Assembly: GCF_017329565.1 (NCBI RefSeq)
Contig: NZ_JAFMTT010000003.1
DNA length: 64,000 nt
Strand: one strand, 5' to 3'
Origin: Alicyclobacillus mali
GTDB lineage: Bacteria; Bacillota; Bacilli; Alicyclobacillales; Alicyclobacillaceae
In this document: piece after piece, positions 16,965 through 25,646 of the stretch
How the letters are laid out: every line of letters starts with the position of its first letter
Numbering within the stretch: position 1 is the first letter of the stretch
Position numbers and translations under genes: made by a program
The notes under the pieces: model-generated
Databases searched by the model: none
Told to the model about the DNA's origin: nothing
The model's input: only the letters and a program-made list of their open reading frames with translations

Positions 16965-17744
16965 ATGGACATGCACGGGAAACACAGGCACGTGCCGCTC
17001 GCCTTCGCCGCAATGGCGATGCTGGTAGGGGCGACGTCGCTGTTCCCGCCTGCTCAGGAGGCGAGGGCGGCATGGTTTCGGCCGCTTCAGCATAAGGTGA
17101 ATCCAAGCACGCAATCGACCGGTATCCAGGGAAAAGTGATTGTCGTGGACGCCGGCCACGGCGGGCGCGACTCGGGCGCCAGGGGCGTCGGCGGCATCGA
17201 GGAGAAGCAAATCACGCTCGCGGTGGCGCAGAAGCTCGCTCGTTACCTGCAGCAGGGCGGCGCCATCGTCATTATGACCAGGACTGCAGACACCGACCTC
17301 GCCACAGAGCGCGATCGCGCCATGAAGCAGCGCCACTTGGGCGATCTGCGGGGCAGATTGAACGTGGTCCGCCGCCAGCGAGTCGACGCGTTCGTATCGA
17401 TACACTGCAACAGCGCGCCTTCTCCGGACTGGCGCGGTGCCCAGGTCCTGTACCTGAAGACCAATCCGCACGCCAAGCAGCTCGCCACGATCATGCAGGA
17501 GGCGTTTCGATCCGAGCTTCTGCCGACGCACCGGGACGTACAGTCGAATCGGACACTCTTCCTGCTTAAGCGGATCGAAGGGCCCACGGTACTGGCGGAG
17601 ATCGGCTTTGTTTCGAATCCTGACGAAGCGCGCGCGCTCACCACGGGCGCCTACCAGGAGCGCGTCGCCTTTGCGATGTATCAGGCGCTGGTTCGCTACT
17701 TCAGCGATCCGGCCGCACAGCACGTGGCGGAGGGTGGCGGCTGA
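16965..17744 (+). CDS. cwlD: N-acetylmuramoyl-L-alanine amidase CwlD (spore cortex)
   Basis: With PdaA it makes muramic-delta-lactam in the spore cortex, the mark recognised by germination lytic enzymes. The 259-residue protein has an N-terminal hydrophobic export segment (about residues 10-27) and an Amidase_3 domain. Its zinc ligands are in VVDAGHGGRDSG and IEEK, with SIHCNSA further on and the catalytic Glu in AEIGFVSN. The order rpsI, cwlD, salA, gerD, pdaB matches the Bacillus neighbourhood. Confidence 0.92.
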   Translation: MDMHGKHRHVPLAFAAMAMLVGATSLFPPAQEARAAWFRPLQHKVNPSTQSTGIQGKVIVVDAGHGGRDSGARGVGGIEEKQITLAVAQKLARYLQQGGAIVIMTRTADTDLATERDRAMKQRHLGDLRGRLNVVRRQRVDAFVSIHCNSAPSPDWRGAQVLYLKTNPHAKQLATIMQEAFRSELLPTHRDVQSNRTLFLLKRIEGPTVLAEIGFVSNPDEARALTTGAYQERVAFAMYQALVRYFSDPAAQHVAEGGG

Positions 17745-17765
17745 TCGCATAGGGAGGGAGTCACA

Positions 17766-18227
17766 GTGCGGCGGCGCGGACGGGCGGGGCTCATGGTCGC
17801 TGCACTCGGGGGTCTGGTTCTCATGGCCTGGTCTCCCCTGGTGGCCGACTTTGTAGGGCGACCTGCATCCGCCGCGCGCGCGGAGACGCCCTCGGGCCCC
17901 GCGCTGCCGCTTGTCCTTGAACGGGCGCCCTTCGACTGGGAAGGGCGCCCTGTGTACGTCCTGATCAACCGGTCCTCTCTGACGCTCACACACATCGTCA
18001 TTCAGAGTTGGGAAGGCGATCTCCTCCCTCTGCTCTACATTGGCGAGCGGCCCCCGTCGTCCGTCCCATCGCACCCACTCGCCCATCCGCCATATACGCT
18101 CAATCCCGGCTACTCCGTATGGTTCGTGGGGCAGGAGCAGCCGCGGCCCCGCTACGTGATCAACTGGCTGGATCAAGGCGTGAACTCGTACCAGGTGGTC
18201 TCCGCGCGTTTGGTTTCCCCCGCCTGA
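17766..18227 (+). CDS. Secreted protein of unknown function between cwlD and salA
   Basis: A 153-residue protein not recognised. It has an N-terminal signal-like segment (RRRGRAGLMVAALGGLVLMAW, about residues 2-22, with a likely signal-peptidase site near ASAARA). A short beta-rich domain with aromatic residues follows (YVLINRSSLTLTHIVIQSW, YTLNPGYSVWFVG). It starts 21 bases after cwlD from GTG with GGGAGGG upstream, so it is probably co-transcribed and could act in the spore envelope; that is inference from position only. Confidence 0.7.
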   Translation: MRRRGRAGLMVAALGGLVLMAWSPLVADFVGRPASAARAETPSGPALPLVLERAPFDWEGRPVYVLINRSSLTLTHIVIQSWEGDLLPLLYIGERPPSSVPSHPLAHPPYTLNPGYSVWFVGQEQPRPRYVINWLDQGVNSYQVVSARLVSPA

Positions 18228-18238
18228 TGATGTACACT
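18210..18238 (+). promoter_or_regulatory. Candidate sigma-A promoter of salA
   Basis: TTGGTT (18210-18215), a 17-base spacer and TACACT (18233-18238), overlapping the end of the preceding gene and about 60 bases before the salA start codon. Confidence 0.45.
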
Positions 18239-18296
18239 AAACGCAGTGTCGCCTATGTTTTTCGATGTGTTTGCGGACAAGGGGGTTTTTCGATAG

Positions 18297-19394
18297 ATGG
18301 TGACTCGCGAGCAGGTCATCGAGGCGCTCCGGGACGTCAAGGATCCGGAGGTCGGCCGCAGCATCGTGGAATTGGACATGGTGCCGTCGGTCGAGATCGA
18401 GGGCGGAAAGGTCACCGTGGACGTGCTGCTCACCATCCGCGGTTGCCCGCTATCGAACGTCATTGAGCGGGAGATCCGGGAGCGCCTGTCGCAACTCGAC
18501 GGCGTGACCGATATTGAGGTCCGTGTGGGCCACATGACCGACCAACAGCGCGCGCAGTTCGCCGCCAAGGTGCGCGGCATGGGACGTGCGAACGCCGAGG
18601 CCCAGCAGGCGGAGCTGCCGCCCATTCTGCGCCAGCAGGGGCGCCAATTCCTCGCCATCGCCTCCGGCAAGGGAGGGGTCGGCAAGTCCACCGTAACGGC
18701 CAACTTGGCGGTGGCTCTGGCCCGTAAGGGCTATCGGGTGGCTCTCATCGACGCCGACATCTACGGCTTCAGCATTCCGGTGATCTTCGGCATAGAGGGC
18801 GTGAAGCCGGCGACCATCGAAGATTTGATCATGCCCGTGCAGGCTGAGGGCGTGAAGATCATGTCCATGCAGTTCTTCGTGCCTGAGAACACGCCCGTCG
18901 TGTGGCGCGGACCCATGCTGGGCAAGACGCTGCGCAGCTTCTTCGGGCAGGTCCACTGGGGCGACGTGGATATCGTGCTGCTGGATCTGCCGCCCGGCAC
19001 AGGGGACGTGGCACTGGACGTTCACACGCTTCTGCCACAGAGCAAGCAACTTATCGTCACCACGCCACAGGCCGCCGCGGCCGAGGTTGCGGTGCGCGCG
19101 GGCCTGATGGGCGTGCGCACGAACCACCAGGTCATCGGCGTGGTCGAAAACATGGCCTACTTCGTGTGCGACTCGTGCGGCGAGACCTCGTATCTGTTTG
19201 GCAGGGGCGGTGGCGAGCGCGTCGCCGCGGCGCTCAACACCACGCTCCTCGCCGAGATCCCGATTGCGAATCAGGAGAAGGAGCGCGCCGACATCTTCTC
19301 CGCCGACTCGCTGCACGGCCAGGTTTTCGGTAAGCTGGCCGATCGCGTCGCGGAGGCCATGGGCCTCGCACAGAACCGCGAGCTGCGGGCGTGA
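18297..19394 (+). CDS. salA: Mrp/SalA-type P-loop ATPase (Fe-S carrier family)
   Basis: The family includes the Fe-S carrier ApbC/Mrp and the Bacillus regulator SalA. The 365-residue protein has an N-terminal MIP18/DUF59 domain (DVKDPEVGRSIVELDMV, residues 13-29), then a ParA-like ATPase with Walker A GKGGVGKST at about residues 122-130. A CxxC pair (VCDSCG) is placed as in Fe-S scaffold members. It follows the cwlD block as ybaL does in B. subtilis. Confidence 0.88.
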   Translation: MVTREQVIEALRDVKDPEVGRSIVELDMVPSVEIEGGKVTVDVLLTIRGCPLSNVIEREIRERLSQLDGVTDIEVRVGHMTDQQRAQFAAKVRGMGRANAEAQQAELPPILRQQGRQFLAIASGKGGVGKSTVTANLAVALARKGYRVALIDADIYGFSIPVIFGIEGVKPATIEDLIMPVQAEGVKIMSMQFFVPENTPVVWRGPMLGKTLRSFFGQVHWGDVDIVLLDLPPGTGDVALDVHTLLPQSKQLIVTTPQAAAAEVAVRAGLMGVRTNHQVIGVVENMAYFVCDSCGETSYLFGRGGGERVAAALNTTLLAEIPIANQEKERADIFSADSLHGQVFGKLADRVAEAMGLAQNRELRA

Positions 19395-19494
19395 TCGCGT
19401 CGCTCCGGATTGAAATGTCAAACGGCACAAGTGCGCCAGGCGAAGACATGGCACGGCGCGCTTGTGCCGCTTTGCTGTATGGCCGGTCCGGCCA

Positions 19495-20169
19495 TCATGA
19501 AGAAGACGATCCCGACTCGTCCGACGAGTTGCTCGACTTGTCCTGAGATCCGCCCTTTTCCCCCTGGCCTTGTCCTCCGGCGGTGGCCTGTCCGGCCTGC
19601 ATCGCTTTCTGCACGGCATCCTGAACCGTCTGCTGGAACTGGACCTGGAACGTCGGCGAGGCGAGGGTCTGGAGAATCACCTTCTGCAGTTCAGAACGAA
19701 ATTCAGGTCCCTGCATCATCGTCTGCAGGGACTTCATAAACTCGTTGGACTGCAGCAGCACCAACATGTCCTGCTGAAAGTTTGGATCCTTCATCAGGTT
19801 CTCGACTGTATCCTTGAGCTCGGGCTGCGCCGCCTTGGCAAGCGCCGCGGCGAATTGCGGGTCCTTGGCGGCCTCCGTCAGGAAGGTCTGGGTCTGCTTC
19901 GACTGGATGAAGTCGGTGAGCGCCTGTTTCACCTCGTCCGGCGACGCGACGAGCTGGCTTTTGAATTCCGGATTTTTCAGGGTGTCCAACAGCGCCTGCT
20001 GGCCTTCCTTCGAATTGAGGATGTCCACGACCATCTGCTTCGTTTGTGTGTAATTCCCGCCCCCGCCTTCTCCGCTTGCGCTCACGTCAGCCCCGGCGTT
20101 CATGCCACAGCCAGTGACGGCGAGAGCCGCGAGCCCGATTGCCACGAGGCGCGCAAGCCTGCTGTTCAC
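19495..20169 (-). CDS. gerD: Spore germination lipoprotein GerD
   Basis: GerD clusters germinant receptors in the inner spore membrane. The 224-residue protein has a lipobox (LAVTGC, lipidated Cys about residue 21), a low-complexity linker, then helical repeats with DPQFAAAL, DPNFQQDML and GPEFRSEL units, as in known GerD proteins. The tail is disordered and Ser/Gly-rich. It is 88 bases downstream of pdaB on the same strand, the order seen in Bacillus except that kbaA is missing. Confidence 0.88.
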   Translation of the reverse strand: MNSRLARLVAIGLAALAVTGCGMNAGADVSASGEGGGGNYTQTKQMVVDILNSKEGQQALLDTLKNPEFKSQLVASPDEVKQALTDFIQSKQTQTFLTEAAKDPQFAAALAKAAQPELKDTVENLMKDPNFQQDMLVLLQSNEFMKSLQTMMQGPEFRSELQKVILQTLASPTFQVQFQQTVQDAVQKAMQAGQATAGGQGQGEKGGSQDKSSNSSDESGSSSS

Positions 20170-20257
20170 GCGAAGCCCCTCCTCAACACCCGGTTTATCG
20201 TCAGTATGCGAATCGCTCCGCCGACCTATCCCTGAGCAAAGCGCCGCGCCGCATGGC

Positions 20258-21010
20258 TCACTGGACCATGGACTTCACCTTTGCGCCCGCGAGGAGTTCG
20301 GAGACCGTCACGAACTGATACCCCTGCTGGCGCAGGTTTTCCACGATCCGCGGCAGCGCTTCCACAATCTGCTTCGACGAATCGCTCGCGTGCATCAGCA
20401 CGATGTCGCCCGGCACGACCCGCTTCGTCACCCGGTTCACAATGGCGTCCACGCCTGGGTTCTTCCAGTCGAGCGAGTCTGTGTTCCACTGCACCACCGT
20501 GTAGCCCATGCTCGTCAGGCAGCGTATGACACGCGGGTTCAGGTCGCCGTTCGGCGTCCGGAACAGCTTCGGTTTGACGCCCGTGACCTGCTGAATGGCC
20601 TTGTCCGCAAGCATCGCCTGCTCTCGGATCCAGGAATCCGGGTAATTCGAATAATCCTTGTGCAGGTAGCCGTGGCTCCCGATTTCATACCCCATGGCCT
20701 TGATCTTCTTGGCGATCTCGGGATGGTGCATCGTCCAAGGACCGCTCAGAAAGAACGTCGCCTTCGTCACGCCGCATTTCTTCAATGTCTCCAAGACCGG
20801 CTCGGGCGTGCGGTGCCCCCACGAGATGTCAAACGTGAGCGCAACCACTTTTTCCTTCGTGTCCACCTTATACACGGCCCTCGGCGCCTGAGCCTTCGTA
20901 TCGGCGGCCCGCACCGCCGCGGGTTGCAGGCTCATGCATGAGAAGGCGCACACGCATGCGGCCGTGAGCGCGGCCACGCCCGCGCGAAGTCGCTTCCAGA
21001 AGCTCCGCAT
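20258..21010 (-). CDS. pdaB: Polysaccharide deacetylase PdaB (spore)
   Basis: A NodB-fold carbohydrate esterase needed for spore stability in Bacillus. The 250-residue protein has an N-terminal export segment (ALTAACVCAFSCMS). The metal and catalytic motifs are ALTFDISWG and SHGYLHKD (His-x3-His), with FRTPNGD and GDIVLMHAS later on. ATG at 21010 follows AAAGGGAGG; the much longer open frame upstream is antisense to cdaA and not coding. Confidence 0.9.
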   Translation of the reverse strand: MRSFWKRLRAGVAALTAACVCAFSCMSLQPAAVRAADTKAQAPRAVYKVDTKEKVVALTFDISWGHRTPEPVLETLKKCGVTKATFFLSGPWTMHHPEIAKKIKAMGYEIGSHGYLHKDYSNYPDSWIREQAMLADKAIQQVTGVKPKLFRTPNGDLNPRVIRCLTSMGYTVVQWNTDSLDWKNPGVDAIVNRVTKRVVPGDIVLMHASDSSKQIVEALPRIVENLRQQGYQFVTVSELLAGAKVKSMVQ

Positions 21011-21160
21011 TGGCCAACCTCCCTTTGGATTCTGCCTGCAGTGTTTGCAGCAGCCACACCTCCTATGCGATCTCGCCACTGGCACGTGGGCACCTCCTGT
21101 GACCAATCGCGGGGTAAGCCCATAGCTTACGATCAGCGACTCACCAAGGAGGCGATGGTC

Positions 21161-21844
21161 ATGCTGATGCTCGCGCTCGGAGATTCCATTACATACGGCT
21201 ACGGTGCGAGTGCGCCGGAGAAAAGGTTTGCGGATCGCCTGCGCGCTCGCTTCGCTCGCCAGGTCCGCGCGACGCTGCATATCCAGGCGAAGCCCGGCTG
21301 GACCGCGAGGCAGCTGTTCAAATCGCTTCAGGATCTCCCGCCCTGCATCGTCGAGGAAGCCGAGATCGTCACCCTCATGATTGGCGGAAACGATCTCCTC
21401 CGCAGCGCTCCGGTCCTCCTCACGCGGCGCGCCGACCTGATCCAGGACATCATGCGCCGCTCTGAGGAGGACGTCGAACGCCTCGTGGAGTGGTGTAAGC
21501 GGCCGCACAGCACGTTCGGCATTGCGACGCTCTACAATCCCTTTCCGAATTTCGCCCTGGCGGAGGAGGTGACGCAGGAGTATAACGATCGCGTCCGCCG
21601 GATCGCGCTGAGACACGGGCTTGTGGTGGTCGAGACGTACAAGGCGTTTCGCGGGCACGAACCGGACTACGTCGAGCACTACCGAAGTGGTCAGTTTCGG
21701 GACCTGCGCCTGTTCCGCAATCCCATTCACCCCACGGACGAGGGACACGAGGCCCTCGCGAAGGCGTTTTTTCGCGCGCTGCAGCGGGCGCGATCGAAGG
21801 AACGGGCGAGGGCCGCACGGAGGCGGGCTGCGTGGCGGGCGTGA
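21161..21844 (+). CDS. SGNH/GDSL-family hydrolase
   Basis: An esterase or lipase of the SGNH class; substrate unknown. Block I is LALGDSITYGYG (about residues 4-15, catalytic Ser), block III MIGGNDLL, and block V HPTDEGHEAL with the Asp-x-x-His-like pair. No signal peptide, so it is likely cytoplasmic. AAGGAGG best fits the ATG at 21161 (227 residues); ATG 21155 lies too close to it. It diverges from pdaB. Confidence 0.88.
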   Translation: MLMLALGDSITYGYGASAPEKRFADRLRARFARQVRATLHIQAKPGWTARQLFKSLQDLPPCIVEEAEIVTLMIGGNDLLRSAPVLLTRRADLIQDIMRRSEEDVERLVEWCKRPHSTFGIATLYNPFPNFALAEEVTQEYNDRVRRIALRHGLVVVETYKAFRGHEPDYVEHYRSGQFRDLRLFRNPIHPTDEGHEALAKAFFRALQRARSKERARAARRRAAWRA

Positions 21845-21931
21845 ACACGCGGATGGAAGTGACTGTCTTGACTCGGGGGCTCGGGTAGGAAACAATGGGA
21901 ACGAGACTCCCCGACGGGCAGGGGGCTTTGT

Positions 21932-22753
21932 ATGGACGCGTGGCTCACGGCAATCCGGGACTTTGGCTTCAAGGACGTCATCGACATCCTGTTCGTGGCT
22001 TTCATGATTTACTATCTGCTGCTTCTCATTCGGGGCACTCGGGCCGTTCAGCTCCTGAAGGGCGTCATTGTCGTCGTGGTCGTGACCATGGTCTCGAGCC
22101 TGCTCAACCTGTCCGCCTCCAACTGGCTCCTGAACCGGATCATTGAAATTGGGCTGTTTGCAATTCCCGTCGTCTTTCAGCCGGAACTCCGGCGCGCGCT
22201 CGAACAACTCGGGCGCGGAAGCCTGTGGAACTTCAATCTCCTGCTGCACGAGGAACCGAATATGGTGCACACGGTGAATGAGATTGTCAAGGCCTGTCAG
22301 GTGCTTGCGAAGACGAAAACGGGCGCGCTCATCGTCATCGAGCGCCAGACGGGCCTCAACGAATACATCGAGACGGGTACGCGCCTCGAGGCGCGCGTGA
22401 GTACAGAGCTGTTCATCAACCTGTTCATTCCCAACACGCCGCTCCACGACGGCGCCGTGGTTGTGCGCGGGACGCAGATCATGGCTGCCGGATGCGTGCT
22501 GCCACTGACTGAGAATCGCAACCTGGACAAGCAACTCGGCACGAGGCACCGCGCTGGGCTCGGCATCACGGAGCAGTCTGACGGGGTGAGCGTCATTGTG
22601 TCCGAGGAGACGGGGCAGGTATCCGTGTGCGTCGATGGCGTGATGCACGGCCATCTCGACGAGGAAGCGCTCAACGAACTTTTGATGAAGCTGCTCGTCC
22701 CGCAGAAGACGAGCGCGCTTTCTTTCTGGAATCGAAAGGCGGAGTCGCGATGA
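21932..22753 (+). CDS. cdaA: Diadenylate cyclase CdaA
   Basis: Makes c-di-AMP from two ATP. The 273-residue protein has three N-terminal membrane helices (about residues 12-80) and a DAC domain with the catalytic DGA motif in LHDGAVV and the RHR motif in GTRHRAGLG. It is the first gene of the conserved cdaA-cdaR-glmM unit. In Bacillus CdaR and GlmM both bind and modulate CdaA. The stop overlaps the cdaR start. Confidence 0.96.
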   Translation: MDAWLTAIRDFGFKDVIDILFVAFMIYYLLLLIRGTRAVQLLKGVIVVVVVTMVSSLLNLSASNWLLNRIIEIGLFAIPVVFQPELRRALEQLGRGSLWNFNLLLHEEPNMVHTVNEIVKACQVLAKTKTGALIVIERQTGLNEYIETGTRLEARVSTELFINLFIPNTPLHDGAVVVRGTQIMAAGCVLPLTENRNLDKQLGTRHRAGLGITEQSDGVSVIVSEETGQVSVCVDGVMHGHLDEEALNELLMKLLVPQKTSALSFWNRKAESR

Positions 22754-23955
22754 TGGACCGTCTGCTCAACAACAACGTGGCGCTTCGGATCATCGCGCTC
22801 GTGCTCGCGTGTATTCTTTGGCTGGCCGTTCACGCCGAGCAGGCCGGCAGTCAGCAGACCTCGACGGGCGTCACCGAGTCGTTCGAACTGCCCGTTCGGG
22901 TGGAGACCTCGGCGGATGAGGTGCTGGTCTCGCAGGTGCCGACGGTCACGGCTCGGGTGACCACCACGCTTCTGCGCCTGCCGACGCTCGCGAGCGATAT
23001 GATGAAGGCCGAGATCGTCGCGAATGCGCAGGATCTTGGCCCTGGCACGTACACCCTGCACGTAGCGGCCATCAACATGCCGGCCAGCGTGCGCACTTAC
23101 ACACTCGCGCCTGCCACCATCACGGTGACGCTCGAGCCGAAGGTCACCGTGGAGAGGACGGTGCGAATCAGCGTCGTCGGCGCGCCAAGCCAAGGATACG
23201 TGCTCGGCAAGCCGCAGTTTGGTGCGGGCATGGTGGAGATCTCGGGTGCAGCATCGAGCGTGCAGTCGGTGGCCGAAGTGGCGGGCGTGGTGGACGCGAG
23301 CGGGTTGTCCCAAACGGAGACGAAACTCGTGGATCTTCTGCCGCTGGATGGCGCGGGTAAGGCGGTGCCAGGAGTGACGGTCACGCCGTCCGCCGTCGCG
23401 GTGACGCTGCCGGTGACGTCGGCCAGTCAGTCCGTGACCCTGACACCTGCGGTGACGGGAAATCCGGCGGCGGGGTACGCCATCGCGTCGGTGCGCCTGG
23501 AACCGACGAGCGCCGTGGAACAGGGGTTGCCGGCAGGGCAGCTTCCGCGAGGTGGACTGCGCGTGCCCATTGATGTGACCGGCCTTGCCAAGTCGACGAC
23601 GGTGTCGGTTCCGATTCCCCTTCTGCCGGGAATGACGAGCGTGTCGCCCGCGGCGGTGACGGCCGTGATCGACGTGGAGCCGTCCGCGGTGGCCACGCTG
23701 TCGAACATCCCGGTGACCATCACGGGAGCGACGGGCGTCCGCCTAATTGGGCCGCGGACGGTGACGGTCACGGTGACGGGCGCGCAGTCGGCCGTCCAGG
23801 CCGTCGAGAAGGACGCGAGTGCGGTTCAGGCGTACGTGGACGCGTCCGGCATGAGCCGTGGCACGGCCTCGTTGCCCATCCAGGTCCACCTGCCCGCGGG
23901 GCTGTCCGCGGTGAGCATCTCCGCGCGCACGGCTACGGTGCAGACCATGCCGTGA
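22750..23955 (+). CDS. cdaR: CdaA regulatory protein CdaR (YbbR repeats)
   Basis: A membrane-anchored extracytoplasmic protein that regulates CdaA. One N-terminal membrane segment (ALRIIALVLACILWLAV, about residues 10-26) is followed by four YbbR-type repeats rich in Val, Thr and Ala over 401 residues. ATG at 22750 (or 22753) overlaps the cdaA stop; the open frame further upstream lies inside cdaA. Confidence 0.93.
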   Translation: MMDRLLNNNVALRIIALVLACILWLAVHAEQAGSQQTSTGVTESFELPVRVETSADEVLVSQVPTVTARVTTTLLRLPTLASDMMKAEIVANAQDLGPGTYTLHVAAINMPASVRTYTLAPATITVTLEPKVTVERTVRISVVGAPSQGYVLGKPQFGAGMVEISGAASSVQSVAEVAGVVDASGLSQTETKLVDLLPLDGAGKAVPGVTVTPSAVAVTLPVTSASQSVTLTPAVTGNPAAGYAIASVRLEPTSAVEQGLPAGQLPRGGLRVPIDVTGLAKSTTVSVPIPLLPGMTSVSPAAVTAVIDVEPSAVATLSNIPVTITGATGVRLIGPRTVTVTVTGAQSAVQAVEKDASAVQAYVDASGMSRGTASLPIQVHLPAGLSAVSISARTATVQTMP

Positions 23956-23974
23956 CCCGCCAAAGACTGCATCT

Positions 23975-24003
23975 TTGCACGGACGGTCTTCTGTGGCACA
24001 ATG
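23975..24003 (+). promoter_or_regulatory. Candidate promoter of glmM
   Basis: TTGCAC (23975-23980) and ACAATG (23998-24003; CACAAT one base earlier) with a 16-17 base spacer, between cdaR and glmM. It would allow glmM expression apart from cdaA. Confidence 0.5.
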
Positions 24004-24032
24004 TTTGCGTTGTGAGAGAGGAGCGTGCATCG

Positions 24033-25373
24033 GTGGGCAAGTGGTTTGGCACGGACGGCGTGCGCGGCGTGGCGAATCAGGAGCTCACGCCGGAGCTTGC
24101 GTTCCGGCTGGGGCGCGTCGGTGCGTATGTGCTGACGGCGCGCCGGCCGGGATCGCGCATCGTCGTCGGCAAGGACACCCGGATCTCCGGTGACATGTTG
24201 GAAACGGCGCTGGTGAGTGGCATTCTGTCGATGGGCGTGGATGCGCTCCGCCTCGGCGTCATCTCCACGCCTGGCGTGGCTCATCTGACGCGGCTTCTGC
24301 GGGCCGACGCGGGCGTGATGATCTCGGCGTCCCACAACCCGGTGGCGGACAACGGCATCAAATTTTTCGGTGGCGACGGATTTAAGCTCCTGGACGAGAT
24401 GGAGGAGCGGATGGAGGCCCTGCTCACCGAAGGAACCGATACGCTGCCGAGGCCCATCGGCGACGGCGTGGGCCGGATGTACGACGAGCCAGCGGCGGAG
24501 GCGTACACCCGCTTTCTGGTGCAGGCCGCTCGCGTGCGGTTCGACGGGCTCAAGGTGGTGCTCGACTGCGCGAACGGCGCAGCATCGTTCATCGCGCCCG
24601 AGGTGTTCCGGCGGCTCGGCGCGGACGTCATGGTCATCCACGCGAACCCGGACGGCGTGAACATCAACGTCGACTGCGGCTCGACGCATCCGCACATCGT
24701 GCAGCGCGCGGTGCTGCAGCACGGGGCGGACGTGGGGCTCGCGTTCGACGGGGATGCGGATCGGTGCATCGCGGTGGACGAGAATGGCGAAGTGGCGGAC
24801 GGCGACTTCATTATGGCCATTCTCGCACGTGCCATGAAGGAAAAGGGAGAATTGCGCGGGGACAAGGTCGTCGCCACGGTCATGTCGAACCTCGGTTTTG
24901 TGAAGGCCATGAGCGATCTCGGCATCACCGTGTTGCGCACGGCCGTGGGAGATCGGTACGTCATGGAGCGGATGCGAGAGGAGGGCGCGTCCCTCGGCGG
25001 CGAGCAGAGCGGCCACATCATCCTCCTCGATCACACCACCACCGGCGATGGCATGCTGACCGCCGTGAAGCTGGTGGAGACCATGGTGGAGAGCGGCAAG
25101 CGGCTGTCTGAGCTGTCCCGCGTCATGACCCGCTACCCGCAGATCCTGGAGAACGTGCGCGTGCGCGACAAGCGCGCCTGGCGCGACAACGCGTCCATTC
25201 AGGACGCGCTGCGCAGAGCGGAGGTCGATCTCGGCGAGAGCGGGCGCGTGCTCGTGCGCGAGTCCGGGACCGAGAACCTCGTGCGCGTCATGGTCGAGGG
25301 GTTGGACGAGAAGCTCCTGCGCCGCGTGGTGGGCGACATTGTCCAGGTCATCCAGGCGGAACTCGGCGCGTGA
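24033..25373 (+). CDS. glmM: Phosphoglucosamine mutase GlmM
   Basis: Interconverts glucosamine-6-P and glucosamine-1-P for peptidoglycan precursors. It has the phosphoserine motif GVMISASHNP (about residues 93-102), the metal loop FDGDADRC, the sugar-binding GGEQSGHI and the phosphate-binding VRESGTENLVRV. GTG at 24033 gives MGKWFGTDGVRG and 446 residues; the longer frame from 23952 has no family support. Confidence 0.97.
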   Translation: MGKWFGTDGVRGVANQELTPELAFRLGRVGAYVLTARRPGSRIVVGKDTRISGDMLETALVSGILSMGVDALRLGVISTPGVAHLTRLLRADAGVMISASHNPVADNGIKFFGGDGFKLLDEMEERMEALLTEGTDTLPRPIGDGVGRMYDEPAAEAYTRFLVQAARVRFDGLKVVLDCANGAASFIAPEVFRRLGADVMVIHANPDGVNINVDCGSTHPHIVQRAVLQHGADVGLAFDGDADRCIAVDENGEVADGDFIMAILARAMKEKGELRGDKVVATVMSNLGFVKAMSDLGITVLRTAVGDRYVMERMREEGASLGGEQSGHIILLDHTTTGDGMLTAVKLVETMVESGKRLSELSRVMTRYPQILENVRVRDKRAWRDNASIQDALRRAEVDLGESGRVLVRESGTENLVRVMVEGLDEKLLRRVVGDIVQVIQAELGA

Positions 25374-25481
25374 CCCTATGGGAGGTCCGCTGAAGGGAGG
25401 GATGCCAGGCGAGGAACCGGATGGGCGTTTTCTCGTAGAATGTCACATGCGGCTGTGAATCTGATACGCAGCGCATGTCAA

Positions 25482-25612
25482 GCGCCTGGACTCGGCTTTG
25501 GCCGAGTTGACGCGGAGGAGGTCGGCGAAAGATTCGGCGGATGCCTCCCGGCGCCAATCCGATCGCGCCGCAAGCGAAGCCTGAAATCCATCGGGCGACC
25601 GGTGGGACAGAG
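25482..25612 (+). ncRNA. glmS self-cleaving ribozyme / glucosamine-6-phosphate riboswitch
   Basis: The 274-base glmM-glmS gap contains the glmS ribozyme core. There is AGCGCC at 25481-25486 (cleavage expected after A25481), a P2 stem ACTCGGC/GCCGAGT and then TGACG (25508-25512). GGAGG (25515-25519) and GCGGATGCCTCCCGGC (25537-25552) form the double pseudoknot region. A further GC-rich stem precedes the glmS ribosome site. Glucosamine-6-phosphate triggers cleavage and lowers glmS mRNA in characterised members. The 3' end is approximate. Confidence 0.93.
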
Positions 25613-25646
25613 GCGAGCAGATCGGATGAAGGAGGATACCTGCTTC

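Noticed and set aside
20258..22654. A 798-codon open frame on the minus strand extending pdaB upstream
   Set aside because: Its first two-thirds lie antisense to the GDSL hydrolase and cdaA, with basic, low-similarity sequence. The real gene begins at ATG 21010 behind a good ribosome site.
25440..25646. An N-terminal extension of GlmS in the same frame
   Set aside because: The stretch is the glmS ribozyme, and the catalytic Cys must directly follow the initiator Met at 25647.
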